This document shows, one piece after another, positions 11,384 through 23,553 of a stretch of 64,000 nucleotides of DNA. The notes beneath the pieces were generated by a model. It made no database searches, was not told where the DNA came from, and saw only the letters and a program-made list of their open reading frames with translations. Positions within the stretch are counted from its first letter, which is position 1; the number at the start of each line of letters is the position of its first letter. This stretch comes from Coprinus comatus (taxonomy: Eukaryota; Basidiomycota; Agaricomycetes; Agaricales; Agaricaceae): NCBI GenBank assembly GCA_034638255.1, contig JAWPGT010000015.1:124001-188000 (forward strand), read 5' to 3'. A program made the translations under genes and the position numbers.

Positions 11384-12947
11384 TTTGTTACGAACAGCAG
11401 TGATTTTTTCTTCATGATGTCTTCCTTGATTAAGATTTGTTTGTTGTATATATTGCTTTCATGTATATTTTGTTATGTTTTGGCCACTTATCTCTCCCGT
11501 ATTACTTACCACCCCATTTAATATTGATTATCTTCCTTCGGTAGACATAGAGCCTTATGAAACAAATTATTCCCTTTGATGTCTGATAAGCAGTGGTTTG
11601 ATCCTGAAATGAGCTTAGTTTGAGATGAAGGGATAAGCCACCATGTGCGTCATTTATGGCGATTCTTGCCGGTCTGCGATGTGCGCTTTCAGATTTTTAC
11701 CATTCCCTGTTTTATTTTTTCGTGGTCCGATGGTGGCAACGCAATGATGTATTCGATTCTCTGGGATTTACTCCGTATGGTGACTGCAAGTTGTAGAGAA
11801 CCTAAAGTTAGTTAAGGGATAGCTGACGTCCCAGAATAAGACTTGTTCTCGGCTCGGAGACTGGAGCAAGTGCATTTCATTCCTTCTCATCGGTATGCTT
11901 GCCGGCGCGGTTGCTCGACATCTAGTGTTCATCTGTAGCGGGCAGGGTTCGTTCTCGATCTTCCTGATTATCAAGACAATAACTTGTGTTCTGTTTGTTT
12001 TGTTTTTACTATGTGGAAGAGAGACGTGCGAAATATCATGAATGAATATGAACCGGAAATCCGAGGTGGAATTGCCTTTGAGCGTTCCATGGTTCTACGG
12101 CCTGTCATTCTTCCTTATCGGAAAGATCATCACTGGAAATGACACTGATGAGCTCAGACAGGAAAATTTGGGACATTCCGAGGTTTACTTCCATCGCGGA
12201 TGGCTGATGAGTCATATTGATTGAAGGTACACACGTCCGGCCATTTCACCAGCATCCAAACAACTAGTCATTGAGCAGGGCCAAATGTTCGCGTTCTACG
12301 ATTGGTAGGAAAGAACAACCTTGCAAGAATACTTCCTTCCTCGAGGCTGAGGTATTTATGGATTGTTGGAGAAGAAGAATACCAAAGCCAGGTTCGTGTA
12401 TCAGCTGAGGGCGACCTTGTGTTAAATAACCGAAATGTCATGTTACATTCTTGAGGGAAAAAACTGAAATGTTCGATTGGTCGTAACAGTGTGCTTGGAA
12501 ACAGATGCTGTTGCTGTGTGTTCTAGAAGACCTCCGGGTATGTACTTCTGCTCATCTCGGGTGCAAATCTTGGAAGATTGGGACATCTACACACACTTTT
12601 TGAGCGCACATATTGAGAGCATCTGTTCAAGAACGTCCGTCAGAGGATAACATCAGGATTCGGAATGAATCATACAAGTGTTCCCTCGAAATTTGCCGGC
12701 TATCGATGTCCATTAGAGTTTGTATTTGCACACAAGACGTCAACATCTTATTCCTCGCCGCAGTGTTGGGTGTTGGTATGTTGGGTTTGGCACCGAAAAT
12801 CAAATAGTCATGGAAAAAGTATGTTTGACACAGCTTTAAATAAATACGTCAGCCTCGAATTCAACTTAAATGGGCGTGGGAAAAACGAGGCTTAAGCATG
12901 TCATGTGCAGTGGTGCTTTGTTACCTTTTACCATCTAACCCACAATC
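11384..12947. other. intergenic, nothing recognised
   Basis: About 1.5 kb between the RING copy A gene and the SNARE gene. Short frames (for example 12042-12224) lack family features, codon bias or splice partners. Confidence 0.5.
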
Positions 12948-13937
12948 ATGTCACTGGTACCTACTATTATCGGATGTTCGTAGCGCATATATTGACTTCT
13001 GATGATAGATTCATGCTCTAGTAGCAAGGGGCCAGACCATCCTTGCAGAACATCAGCAACCCGGCCAAAAGAACTTCTCTCAAGGTGTGGCATTTTTAGC
13101 GCGGTTTACCCAATTACGCAGTGGGACTCATTTTACTTAGCTACGCAAACAATTCTGTCGAAAATTCCTCCGAATGACAGGTGAAAGCATGCTTAAAGGT
13201 TCTTTCCGCCGGAATGCTCATTTGTCAACTCTACAGTAAACTTACATACGTGTGGGAAGAATATTTCTTCCATTATATCTCAGAAGGGGGATATATATTC
13301 CTAGTGATGGCGGATAGTTCTGCGGGAAGGTGAGAATTGAACAAAATTAACGAGTAAGGCAATCTTACCGGTTATAGGAGGATGCCATTCGCCTTTTTGG
13401 CCGAACTGCAACGCAAGGTACGCTTTGATTCCTTTATATTGGTCCTGTTACTCATGTACATATCAGTTCACCAGTGCTCCGTCATCTTCGTCGACACAGG
13501 AAGATGATACTCCTGCATATGGGCTACAAGGTTCATTTGGACCCACAATCTCTACTTTGATGCAAACATACAACACGGCACCCCCTATGGACGAACTTGC
13601 GCGTGCGCAGACAGAGCTGAATCAAGTGAAAGATATAATGGTCCAGAATGTCGAACAGATTCTGAGTAGAGGTGAACGCATCGAACTACTCGTTGACAAG
13701 ACAGACGCCATGGCTGGTCAAGCAACCGCATTCAGAAGAGGCGCTCGTAGCGTACGACGTCAAATGTGGTGGAAGAATAAAAGAGTTGTGGGTCTTTCCG
13801 TCATAGTTGTATTGGTAAGTCCCCTTTGTCAGTTTTATTTCACGTGCTCAATACTTTACCAGCTTTTGGTATGGATGCTAGCAGCCGAGTTTTGCGGAGC
13901 TGGATTGAATAAATGTGGCAATAACAGCAAGACGTAG
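12948..13937 (+). CDS. VAMP7-type longin R-SNARE
   Basis: Seven exons (12948-12956, 13009-13084, 13141-13180, 13237-13329, 13378-13417, 13467-13814, 13863-13937) yield an intact 226-residue protein. It starts MSLIHALVARGQTILAE and has a longin fold over about the first 120 residues (including EYFFHYISEGGYIFLVM), then an R-SNARE helix around ELARAQTELNQVKDIMVQ with the central Arg in ILSRGERIELL, a juxtamembrane basic/aromatic stretch (RRQMWWKN) and one C-terminal hydrophobic anchor. Proteins of this type sit on endosomal or vacuolar vesicles and drive fusion. The first coding exon is only 9 nt. The tail after the anchor (about 15 residues) would be lumenal. Confidence 0.92.
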
Positions 13938-15979
13938 TTGATTGCGACACACTTGATAACTTATGACACTCGAACATTCATTACGTAATAGTCGGTTCTA
14001 CCTCTTGTTAAATGTCTAAATTACTGTGATTTTGCTCCTTATAGACAGTATTGCTTCATGATTTGTTTGTGCATCATATATAAAAGTAGTGTTTGCTACT
14101 TTTCCGCGGTCGCCATACCACCCGATTAATCCAAATCTACCGCAAGTTTCATCCCAGTTATATCAAACATGTTCTTTGATGAAGATCCGGCTTATCTGAG
14201 AGGTATCAGAACTGACATATCCACTTGCGAGTGGAATATCCAAGTGATTACTTATCTACGTCAGAAACAAGACATATTAATGACTTGTCATCCCTCGTTG
14301 GACTAGAACGGGGCTTCTGGCCGCCGGCCAGTGCTTCCGCTACTCCGGGGTCATTTGTTAACTTGTGAAAACTCCTCTTGTCTCGGGAGTGCAAGATATA
14401 GACAATTATGACAATAACAGTATCCTCGATTGGGAATGTCATTGTATGGGTTATGACGCTCACACTCACATATAGTATGTGAGGGTGCACATGATGGTGA
14501 TGGCGAAATTTATCGGTGCCGTCTCTTGGCAGATGTCTGCGTAGTAAGTAGAAGTCGAGGTCATAAGTTCAAAATGCCAATTTCGCACAATCCCTTAGTG
14601 GTACTGTCCAGACATCCATCATGGATCATATAAGCTGCGCTTCTTGGAAACTTAAATTATTACTCTGCAAGAGTTGGAGTGGGTTCATTCAGGTTTCCCT
14701 TCCTTGAGAGAATTTTGGATGTTTCTCTTTGCAAACGTTTATGAAGCATGATAGCATCACGAGAGAAGAGAACACTCCCGGATCTTATCGAAGAAAGATA
14801 TCAGTACTTACTCTAGAGCCATTCACCCTACCTACTCAGAGTCGGGACTCAGGACTCCGTTATGCGCCACTGCCACTCTTACTTCGAAATTTTACGTCAG
14901 CACCCAGACTGACAATCTAGGGCGAAGTTTGAGTGAAACAGGTGGATAGGTGATAAACCGGTGACGACTCGTCATCGTCATCATCTCTCAGCGTACCATA
15001 AGTATATCGGTTGCCTTCACACACATTAGATTTTGAAAGCATCAGTATGTTGCAAATTCTCACAGTTATCAAGAGAGGTTCTACCGAGACGCACAAAAGT
15101 ACACATTTGTATTCAGATAACAAATAAGCAATGAACTCTTCACGACCATCAAGTGTTACGGGTGTTCACATCATCCGACAAGCCTCTTGTCGGATTACAA
15201 TTGTAATACTTATTAAATGGGTATCAATTCCCATGAGTTACCCACCCCTCTTCGGTCACAATCCGAACACGGGTTTGTCTCTGACGCAAAGGGATTGTAT
15301 GAACCGCTCTTAGCCGCTGATGGGATTGTACCAGGTGATATGGGGTTCAAGTACTAGTAGCACAGAAGACCAATTAGAAGCGCCTTGGTAACTGATTAAT
15401 GTGATTCTCTGACCTTCTCAAATTCAATCGATGCGGGGTAAAGTGCTACACTGCCATGTATATACACCAGATGTACATAAGTCTTTTTATTGGATGCTCC
15501 TGAAAGACAATGGTGCTGTCTGGAAGAGACGAATGAATACCATGCATATCTTTATTATACAACGTAAAAATAATACAAGACAGTATAACTGTAAGAGAGC
15601 AATACTTGTGATGGTTATAGTTATGCAAGAAAAAATGAAATACTAAGCAATTCCGAATCAAGAGAGACCACAGCCAGTTCAGGAAGTAATAAACATATTG
15701 GAGGGAAACGAACAAGACGAAATTTGCTTGAGAATGACCAGGATGAATGAGAAGGGGAGTGCTAATCGTACAGGAAAAAAAAACATAATTCAAAGTTGAA
15801 GTGCAGATGCAGAATGCCTGTGCTAGTCATTACCGGACTAGGAATCCAATATAATGTATGCAGTGTCCAGTCTATACAGAAGAACAATCCACAACCAACT
15901 TAACTGAGACCAAGAGATAACGTCGATGAAGAACCAAAAAGTACGACATATCTTTAGGATCATAAACGTACTAAACCAT
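13938..15979. other. intergenic, no firmly supported gene
   Basis: Two kilobases without recognisable coding. A 43-codon frame at about 14169 (MFFDEDPAYLRGIR...) follows a TATATAAAAG box near 14077, but nothing else supports it. A GC-rich palindrome (GGCCGCCGGCC) lies near 14320. Confidence 0.4.
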
Positions 15980-18247
15980 TTAGGGCGAATGGCCCTGTGT
16001 CCTTGAATTATTAGGAGGACGATGTGATTGACGATTAGATGTTGAGTCAGTATAAGCGGATTCCCGAGCGGCAGCCTGTGATCGAGCGTAATTTATACTA
16101 GCAATGGCGGCAGGATCGATAGTCTTTTTTACAGGTGCCGAGGCTGTCTGCTGTTCCGCTTTCTTCCGATTCTTTCGTTCGTTCTCGATGGCCGCAGCAG
16201 CGCTGCTCGCGCGAGAAATTGTTGTCGTACCAGAGTTGACGAAAGAGGGAGGAATAGAAGAAGAAAGTGGTAGAGGTGGTGATGGGTCGTTGGACCCAGA
16301 ACTGCCTCGAGGTGATGGTTTACGATCATTGAGATTAGGCGAAGTGTTCCGAACCCCGTGTCGCAATGAGGATGTGGAAGTATCTGGAGGTGAGTGTGAC
16401 TGGAGAGCAGGTGATTGAGGTGTGGCCCGATGTTGGGTATATGCAGAAGGGAAAGAGGACATGTTAGGTAGAGAAGATGACACACTCGACGAATCTTGGA
16501 GTATATCATGCAATCTCGACTTCAAGGTCTCATTATCTGTGTGGTTGGGACGAACCCCACGAGAAGATGCAGCACTGTTAGATTTCGGAGTAGGTGAAGA
16601 AGCACGGGAGGGCACACGACTGGAGGAGCGACTACTGTGATTCGCAATTGTATGAGATCGAGCCCTTCCTGGAGTCATAGGTCCAGGATAACTCGATCCA
16701 CTGGGAGTGGGAGGGACGGGAAAACTCGAGCTATTAGGAGGAGTAGGAGGAGTAGGATAAATCGGTCTGGTAGTAGGACTGGGAGGGACCGGACAACTCG
16801 ATCCATTAGGAGCGGGGGTTGCAGCATAAATCGACCCATAAGAAGTGGGGGGCACAGCACTATAAAGCGATCCATTATGGGTGGGAATGGGCGTCCTGCC
16901 ATGAGCGATTGGGGTTGAGTGACTTGAGGCTTTGTAGGATGAAGTAACAGGCTTAAATCCTGGAGTTGCTCCTGCTAAAGAGGGTCCAGATCTCCCATTC
17001 TCCCCAAAGATCTCAAATCCTTCGCAATCACAAGTGTATGGGTGACCGGCTGCATCGCACCTGGTAGAATGAGGGCTAGAATACATAGTCTGATCAACTT
17101 GAGGCATTTCCTGCTGTTTGGCTTTGGGAGAACGCTTAAGCTTGCGCATATCTTCGAAACCTTCACCTTCATCCGATAATGAAGGGGGAGTGGGAAGTCG
17201 GCCTGTGAACTGTGGAAGAGGTGATATTAGGTAGGTTTCGGGATCTTGTAGCGCAGCGGACTTGAGTTTATCCTGGTTCAACCTAGCCAAGGGATGGAAC
17301 TGTGGGCCTGAACCTGAACCTGAATCTTCATCTAAGCCCAGATCATAAGGAATACTTGGACCGGAAATAGCTGGCACAGTCATACGCAAAACCTTGTTCT
17401 CTTCATACAACCGCATCCACTCTTGTGATAGGAAATTGAACTAAAAAAGTTGATCAGTATTGAGGTAGTTATATAGGCGCGTTTTACCTACTTGACTGGA
17501 ACGGAAGAGTTAGATTGAGATTAAAGTAACTGAGGAAATGTGCTCACTGAACCATTGTCTCGTATGCCTCATGCGCTCGAGAGGAATGTTCCCTGAGGGT
17601 ATTCTCTACCTGAGTCGCTGTATCCTTCTCGTACTGGCGGAACTCTTGCAAATCTTGGATACATTTCTCTAGCTTTGCATTCTCTTGCTCCAACTGGGTT
17701 ACCTCCGCTTGCAAAGTATTCAACTCGGCACCTTGCGTACGGAATTTTATTCTAATGTCAAACAAATATGTAACCAGCCTAACCATGTGCCTCAAATCTT
17801 GAAACTGAAGTAGTGCTCGGTAAGCAATACTGATGTCGACGAGTCTGAAGAGGTGCATACCATAGGGCGATTATTATCCAAAAAAGTTCTGCAGTCTGTA
17901 ATAAGCTGTTTGAGCTCGGGTTCCGTCGCACCAGAGGAGCCAAGCCTTATAATACAGTCTTGTAGCTTCCGAGCCTCTTGATTTGCACTTGGAGAACCCT
18001 CGGCGAGACCAATATGAAGTTTGATGGCCTCCTCAGGATGGAACGGAACGCGGCAAAGGGGACACTTTTTGGGATTGCACTCATTTATGCAGCTAAAGAT
18101 AACAAAAGTTTAGTAGACACGCGACGCTGTACAATAACTCTTTCACCATTCACAAAAAACATGTCCACATTGAAGTGAGCATATGGGGACGTCAACGAAG
18201 GAGCCAAAACAGACATCGCAGGTTGAACCTGAACCAAGGCTAAGCAT
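15980..18247 (-). CDS. RING-finger (C3HC4) coiled-coil protein (copy B)
   Basis: Five exons are read on the minus strand: 18247-18147, 18092-17861, 17804-17548, 17495-17492 and 17440-15980, giving an intact 684-residue product. Residues 10-47 form a C3HC4 RING (CDVC, CGHVFC, then a CPLC pair), followed by helical sequence with a clear coiled coil (LNTLQAEVTQLEQENAKLEK) and a long Pro/Ser-rich, probably disordered tail with PTPPTPP-type repeats near 16700-16800. Exon 4 is a 4-nt microexon (TCAA) at the same place and phase as the TCAG microexon of copy A at 7954-11383, so the genes are paralogues. An E3-ligase role is inferred from the RING only. Confidence 0.8.
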
Positions 18248-19469
18248 TGTCGTGATATAAGGAGTGACAAAGAGGACAGTGAAGAGTACAGGTTAGGGGG
18301 TATAACAGGGATCTTTAAGAAGGAGAAAGCTTGAGGGGTATATGTGAGGAGAAAACGGATTGGGAAGCAGTGTGGAGGAGTTGATAAAAAAACAAGGGGG
18401 GAAAGGACCAAGTCCTAACATCGGACGAATATCAGGACGACTGACGATGTTATATATGTGGGCACGAGGCTAAGCGGCAACACGTCTTGCAGAGTCCACA
18501 TCAATCTTTTCCGGAATCAACCAAACCACCTAGTAACAAATCCTTCCAAGATAAGGATAAATCGTTCTGGTGGTCACAAATCGGGCGAACTAAAATCAAA
18601 CCCTGATCAAACCACATTCCAATTGTCACAATACTTGTCCCGCGTGATCGGAGAGGGATGGATCGGGTACCGGCTCGAACATGCCTCATGTTGAACCACA
18701 CATTCTTGTCTTGCATTTCGCTTTTGATATTTCTCACTCTAAAATGTGTACGACATGATAACGTGGTGTAGTATCATATACAGCGAGAACTGTGAACCTA
18801 GAACTTTCACGACGTCGCGTTGATAACATTACCGACTCATGCTGGTCTTTTTTTTTTGATGAAATTCATCTCACTCGGGACCTCTTTCTTCACTCCGATT
18901 TTTTGCGAAAGGAGTGGTTAAAGGTTAGATACGTACCGTACAACTGGACAACAATTGGGTGCGACGTTTTGAAGTTCCCACATTATCTGAATCAATCATT
19001 ATCAAGCCATTGACCAAGATTACGAACATTATATAGGTGTCGTAGATATACAAATAATGGTATTTTACACCACACATTCATAACACTTCTGCAGACGCGG
19101 GGTTGATGGAAGCCATAATACAGAATGGCAGGCCAGGCCAGGAAGCTGAAAAAGCGCTGCCTAATCGAAGTAACATTCCTTAGCCATCTAAAGCATCGTT
19201 CACAGGTTAGACTCTGCGAAGGAGCGTTTGAAATCAAACGTCTCGTCAGAAAATATTTCGACGATTAGATCTATCTATGTGGTACAGGGTCGGTCCAGGA
19301 TCATGAACGATTGAACTCAGCTTGGACTCAGTTCCAAACTCCGCAGTACGACGTGTCGAGCACGTGATACGTACGTTTCCCACAGTCATACATTCAATAC
19401 GTGTTGCAAGTTTGTGCCAGCGCATTCTACAACGTATACTGTCACTTCATTCTTGTCATCTGGTAAACA
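18248..19469. other. intergenic between the RING copy B gene and Sec61 beta
   Basis: No reading frame with family features. The stretch separates two divergently transcribed genes and should contain both promoters. A T-run near 18850 is the only low-complexity feature. Confidence 0.45.
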
Positions 19470-19924
19470 ATGGTCAGTCATCCTTGTTAGTATGCATTCT
19501 GAAGTGCTGACTGTTAATGACTCAGTCCGACTCTGATTCCACTCGCACGAACGGTCGTAATGCATCTGGAGTTGCTAAACCCCCTGGTGCTCAAATTCGG
19601 TTTGCACTCCTATTCTCTTATTCAGCATAGTTATCTGACATTGCGCCCAACCTGAACAGGAGGCGTGCAGCTGGCTCTCAAGTTTCTAAACCCAATTCCT
19701 CACGAGCAGCTGGAGCTGGTGGTTCGTCAAACACAATGCTAAAGCTCTACACCGATGATTCTCCAGGCCTCCGTGTGTGAGTTTCAACCAATTTTCCGTG
19801 GAGTGTCATCTCATTGTTATATCACAGAGATCCTTTTATTGTTCTCGTACTTTCGCTCTCGTTCATTGGCTCCATATTTTTCCTTCACATTTCCGCCAAA
19901 ATCATCCGCGCCTTCACCAAATAA
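19470..19924 (+). CDS. SBH1: Sec61 beta subunit of the ER protein-conducting channel
   Basis: Exons 19470-19472 (ATG only), 19526-19599, 19660-19776 and 19828-19924 give a 96-residue protein. It begins MSDSDSTRTNGRNASG, has a Ser/Gly/Ala-rich cytosolic arm, the family signature MLKLYTDDSPGLRVDP, and one C-terminal transmembrane helix (FIVLVLSLSFIGSIFFLHI) ending in a short basic tail. Size, signature and tail-anchored topology match Sec61 beta, which stabilises the Sec61 translocon. As in RPS14, the start codon is an exon by itself (donor GTCAGT). Confidence 0.95.
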
Positions 19925-22175
19925 TTCACACCGAACCCCTGTTTTAATTTATACTTTTGTTCTGGGAATGGAACATATTGCAGTCTCTATGAACGCCTCG
20001 AAATTCAAATGGGAAGGGTCGAAGTCATTCCTTCATGGTATTTGGATTATTATTGGCACTGTAACTGTACTCAAAACACTTTCTCTTTATGAGATGACCT
20101 ATGATATCCTAATTTCACCTTGATTGTGCACTTGTTTCTGAAAATCTGATTTCAAAGCGGAATTCTCGACTGAAACATCCACCTCAATAATTAATTTCGT
20201 ATATCAACGTCACGCTCTGAGCTGGTTCGCACAGAGTAACTAACAGGGTACTATTCGCAGGAGACACGCGATAAACAAATATGGCAAGGCCGAAATTATC
20301 ATGCCGCACGACATCCTCGTTTTTTCGAAGTTCCTCTTCTGTTATGTATGATATCATCCCGAAAGGAGTAAAACGATTTTAGACTTCAATACTTGACTTT
20401 TTCAGAGTTTGTCTGATTGAGTCTGATGTTCTGAAGGAGGCAACTTAGGTACACTTACGGAATATCAATTTGGATATCATCTGATCAATGGGGGGTAATG
20501 TCATCCTGGGTATTAATCATGTCTGCCTGCAATACACAGCGCCTTCAATACAGTTGTTCTTCTAGCACCTCCATGCCCCCACCGACGTTTCCCAGACAAA
20601 ACACACTTCTTTCAAATTTAGGTCCCCGATGATTATCTTTCCATGTCAGGAAACGCGAAAGACTCGTGTTAAGTTTGATTCTGTTCAGAGTTTGTGTGGT
20701 GTTGCTGTATATCAGTGTTTGAAACACGGTTCGTTGTTCTATTATCCGAGTTAGAGCTGCTGAGTTCTAGCGCACCTGACTCCATTTCTCATGTCTTTTA
20801 GGTACCTTTGAGCAGGTGACCTAAGCTCTTCCTTGGGATCAATTGGAGATTTGGCATCTACCTTGTCATTTGTGATGACAATTGGAAGACCATGGAGTCT
20901 GCCATGAGTGATAATTGTGGTAGTTTACTTGCATCAGCCTGTGACACCAGCTCCACCCAATGAACTCGTACAATATGCTACAAACAGGCACTTCAAAGGT
21001 ATGAGCAGCAAAGAGCATCATGATTCCTCACATCATCCGAAGCATCATTATCGGAGCGTTGACATCCCAATTCCTTAAGTTCTGGAAACCGCAGTTATTA
21101 CGGCTGTACTGAAATAGAACACTGAACGTGGACGGAAAACTAATCAAGCTGAGCGCTTGATAATGTTTGTCAGTGGTTCAAATTCTGCTTGAGAGAAATT
21201 AGTTGTGAGTCATAGAGACGAATTAAGTATATCGTCAAGTAGGTGTGCTAATACCGAACTTCCATACATTAAGGGATTTTTTAACAGCAATACTGCTCAT
21301 ATGTTGGATAATATATGACTTGAGAAGACAGCCGATAATCCGCTTCTATCAAAAATGGTGCGATACAATTTTTTTTTGTTTGATTGAAGTACTAAACGTG
21401 TTCTTCTGTGTGGTAGAACCAATATATAAAATTATTCCATTCACAGCGTCCATTTGAATAAATTGGTTCTCATTGATGTAACAGCTCTTAAATTTAATTG
21501 CCACTTCCAAGTGAAACAAAAGTTCCTCCGGAATACCATCGGAATGAATGAATGCAGTTGGATAATACACGAATAGAAATAGGGTACAAATTTACTACAC
21601 ACGCAAGTGTGGCGAAAATTCGCAAGCGGTATATTCGGAAGCTAGATACGTTCTCGGGCTTCCCAAGGCCTTCCTGGGATGTGAAGATTTGAGTAATGGT
21701 AACCCACCAGAACGTGTTGAGAACCTTTAGTAGCTGGCTTCTATATGATTTGATCTTATAAACAAGAGGCTTCGGTCGCAGGTATCATGCATCGTGGCAT
21801 TTTTCAGATCATATTAGCAATTAAGGTTCCCATGTCATCTTGATTTAAGTCACACGTTCTGGCCAGGGCAATTTTAACTACTAGTAATATAATAATACAT
21901 AATTGCTTTTATTAGGACAATTCTTCTTCACCAATGAACCACTAAGCAACAACTTGGTAAATCTTGCAGTGAGTGATCAGCTAACAACAGTATGTCCGAA
22001 ATTTATTTATATGAATATAACCAAAGACAACAAAACTCTACTTTGATCTACGATGCAGAAAATACCGATCCTGATGTTAGTAATTTGTTCAATACATAGA
22101 TGATTTAAATGACTAGTGGGAATTGGCAGATCTAACCCAAGGACTAAAATTAGAATTGAATGACGCTTCCAAATT
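19925..22175. other. intergenic, nothing recognised
   Basis: More than 2 kb, AT-rich in the second half. Short frames at 20545-20727, 21245-21457 and 21349-21570 lack homologous motifs and plausible splice structure. Confidence 0.5.
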
Positions 22176-23553
22176 TCAAGTTCTGTTTTCCTTTTCACAT
22201 TTGAGGCATCCGCAATTGAAAAACCACCCCTTCATTAATGATTCCTTACGCTGTGAGAAAGGGTCTTCCCCATCGACATATGATATACACAACTCTTCGT
22301 TAGGTTCTATATCCCGAAGGGTGTAGAATTCCATAGTTCGACCTTTCCATTTCTTATACAATGTGGGGCAACAGTCTAAATAAAATTGAGAATTTGTCCT
22401 TGTGGCGGTAAAGTGATGCATACCATGGTTAAAGTACGACGCGAAAGAATATAATCCCCATCCCAACATCTCACTATCTTCCCCTTCTGGTGCCATATCC
22501 CAAATTCCGAAGACATTCCCATATTCTCTGCCCAATATTGCACGGGTGTTGTCAGGAGTATCGATCGAACGTTGTAACGAGAGCAGAGTGGGTTTCATGC
22601 CTTCCTTTTCAGGGAGCGACTTGTTATCTCGCAGCGCAGAAGAGACAACGAATTTGAGAAACGCCCAAATGCGGATACTAGATGCCAAAATGTAAGGTTT
22701 CAAATTAGAGTGAGCATGAGCATTGTCCTGTAGATCAATCATATCGGTCCACGAGCCTACGGGGGCCATTGAGGATGGCATAACTTGGGATTGCACTTCC
22801 AGGTTGCCCTGCTGTGTATGTATTACTTCTGTGCGATTTTCATCAATAGCTTTCTTGAGGAGACCTGATAGTACAAATCGAGCAGTATCCAACTCAAGTT
22901 CCGAAAGCAAAAGATCGAGGAAAGTGATGATGCCTTGGTCTTTTCCTTGGAGAATGGAGGCGTCATTGATCCAGAATTTTGATAAAGCCGCTCAGCTTGA
23001 TCCAGGCATCCTCGAGGTCATGTAATGATAAACTCCCGGGTTCCTTCTTTTCCAACATTTCAAATAGTGTTTGCCACCCGAGGGCTCCGTTTTCGTCGGT
23101 CAAGTTCTCTGTCGTCTTTGCTTTCGCCTTTTCGAGCGAAGTCAAACATTTTTCGAGTGAACAATTCACAAGGCCTCTAACACCCGCAGATTCCTCCCCT
23201 TCATCCCCAAGACCCTCTCCATCTCTGATCCAAGCCTGTTTACACACATCATTGCAAAACCAGACACCTCCATTCAACACATTAGAATTCCTCTTCCCTG
23301 GGATGATTCGTTTTCCTACTTGCGGCAATTGAACACTAATATTCCAGTTACCCTTTCCTTTCACATCCCAAGACCACGCAAAACACCATCCACAAACTTC
23401 TTTTCTGAATTTTCGGGAAATTACACTGGCATAAGGGGCCTGGCAGCTAAGAACGAGCATGTCTTTAAGAATGTGCTGGCTTGCAAATGCACCTCTACCT
23501 CCATATTTCGTACTCCTAATCTCGAAATGTGAAGAAGACGGTCCTGCGGGCAT
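22176..23553 (-). CDS. SMYD-like SET-domain protein, with one apparent frameshift
   Basis: The N-terminal part has the start of a SET fold (FEIRSTKYGGRGAFAS) split by a MYND-like cysteine insert (CGWC...CNDVCKQAW). The C-terminal part has GREYGNVFGIWDM, the catalytic block FNH-DCCP assembled across an intron at 22423-22376, EELCISYVD, and a post-SET CGCLKC. The family methylates lysines on histones or other proteins. The 48-nt intron is a multiple of three and has no stop. Between the two parts the frame shifts by one base at an A4 run (22977-22980, minus strand) with no GT donor nearby, so this is either an assembly error or an inactivating mutation. The Met at 23553 is preferred as start; an in-frame Met at 23628 is possible. 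Confidence 0.75.

Noticed and set aside
14169..14300. 43-codon frame after a TATATAAAAG box
   Set aside because: Too short and unsupported by any motif; mentioned only in the intergenic note.
15446..15793. 115-codon minus-strand frame
   Set aside because: AT-rich, Cys/Phe/Tyr-heavy composition typical of random sequence; no splice structure.
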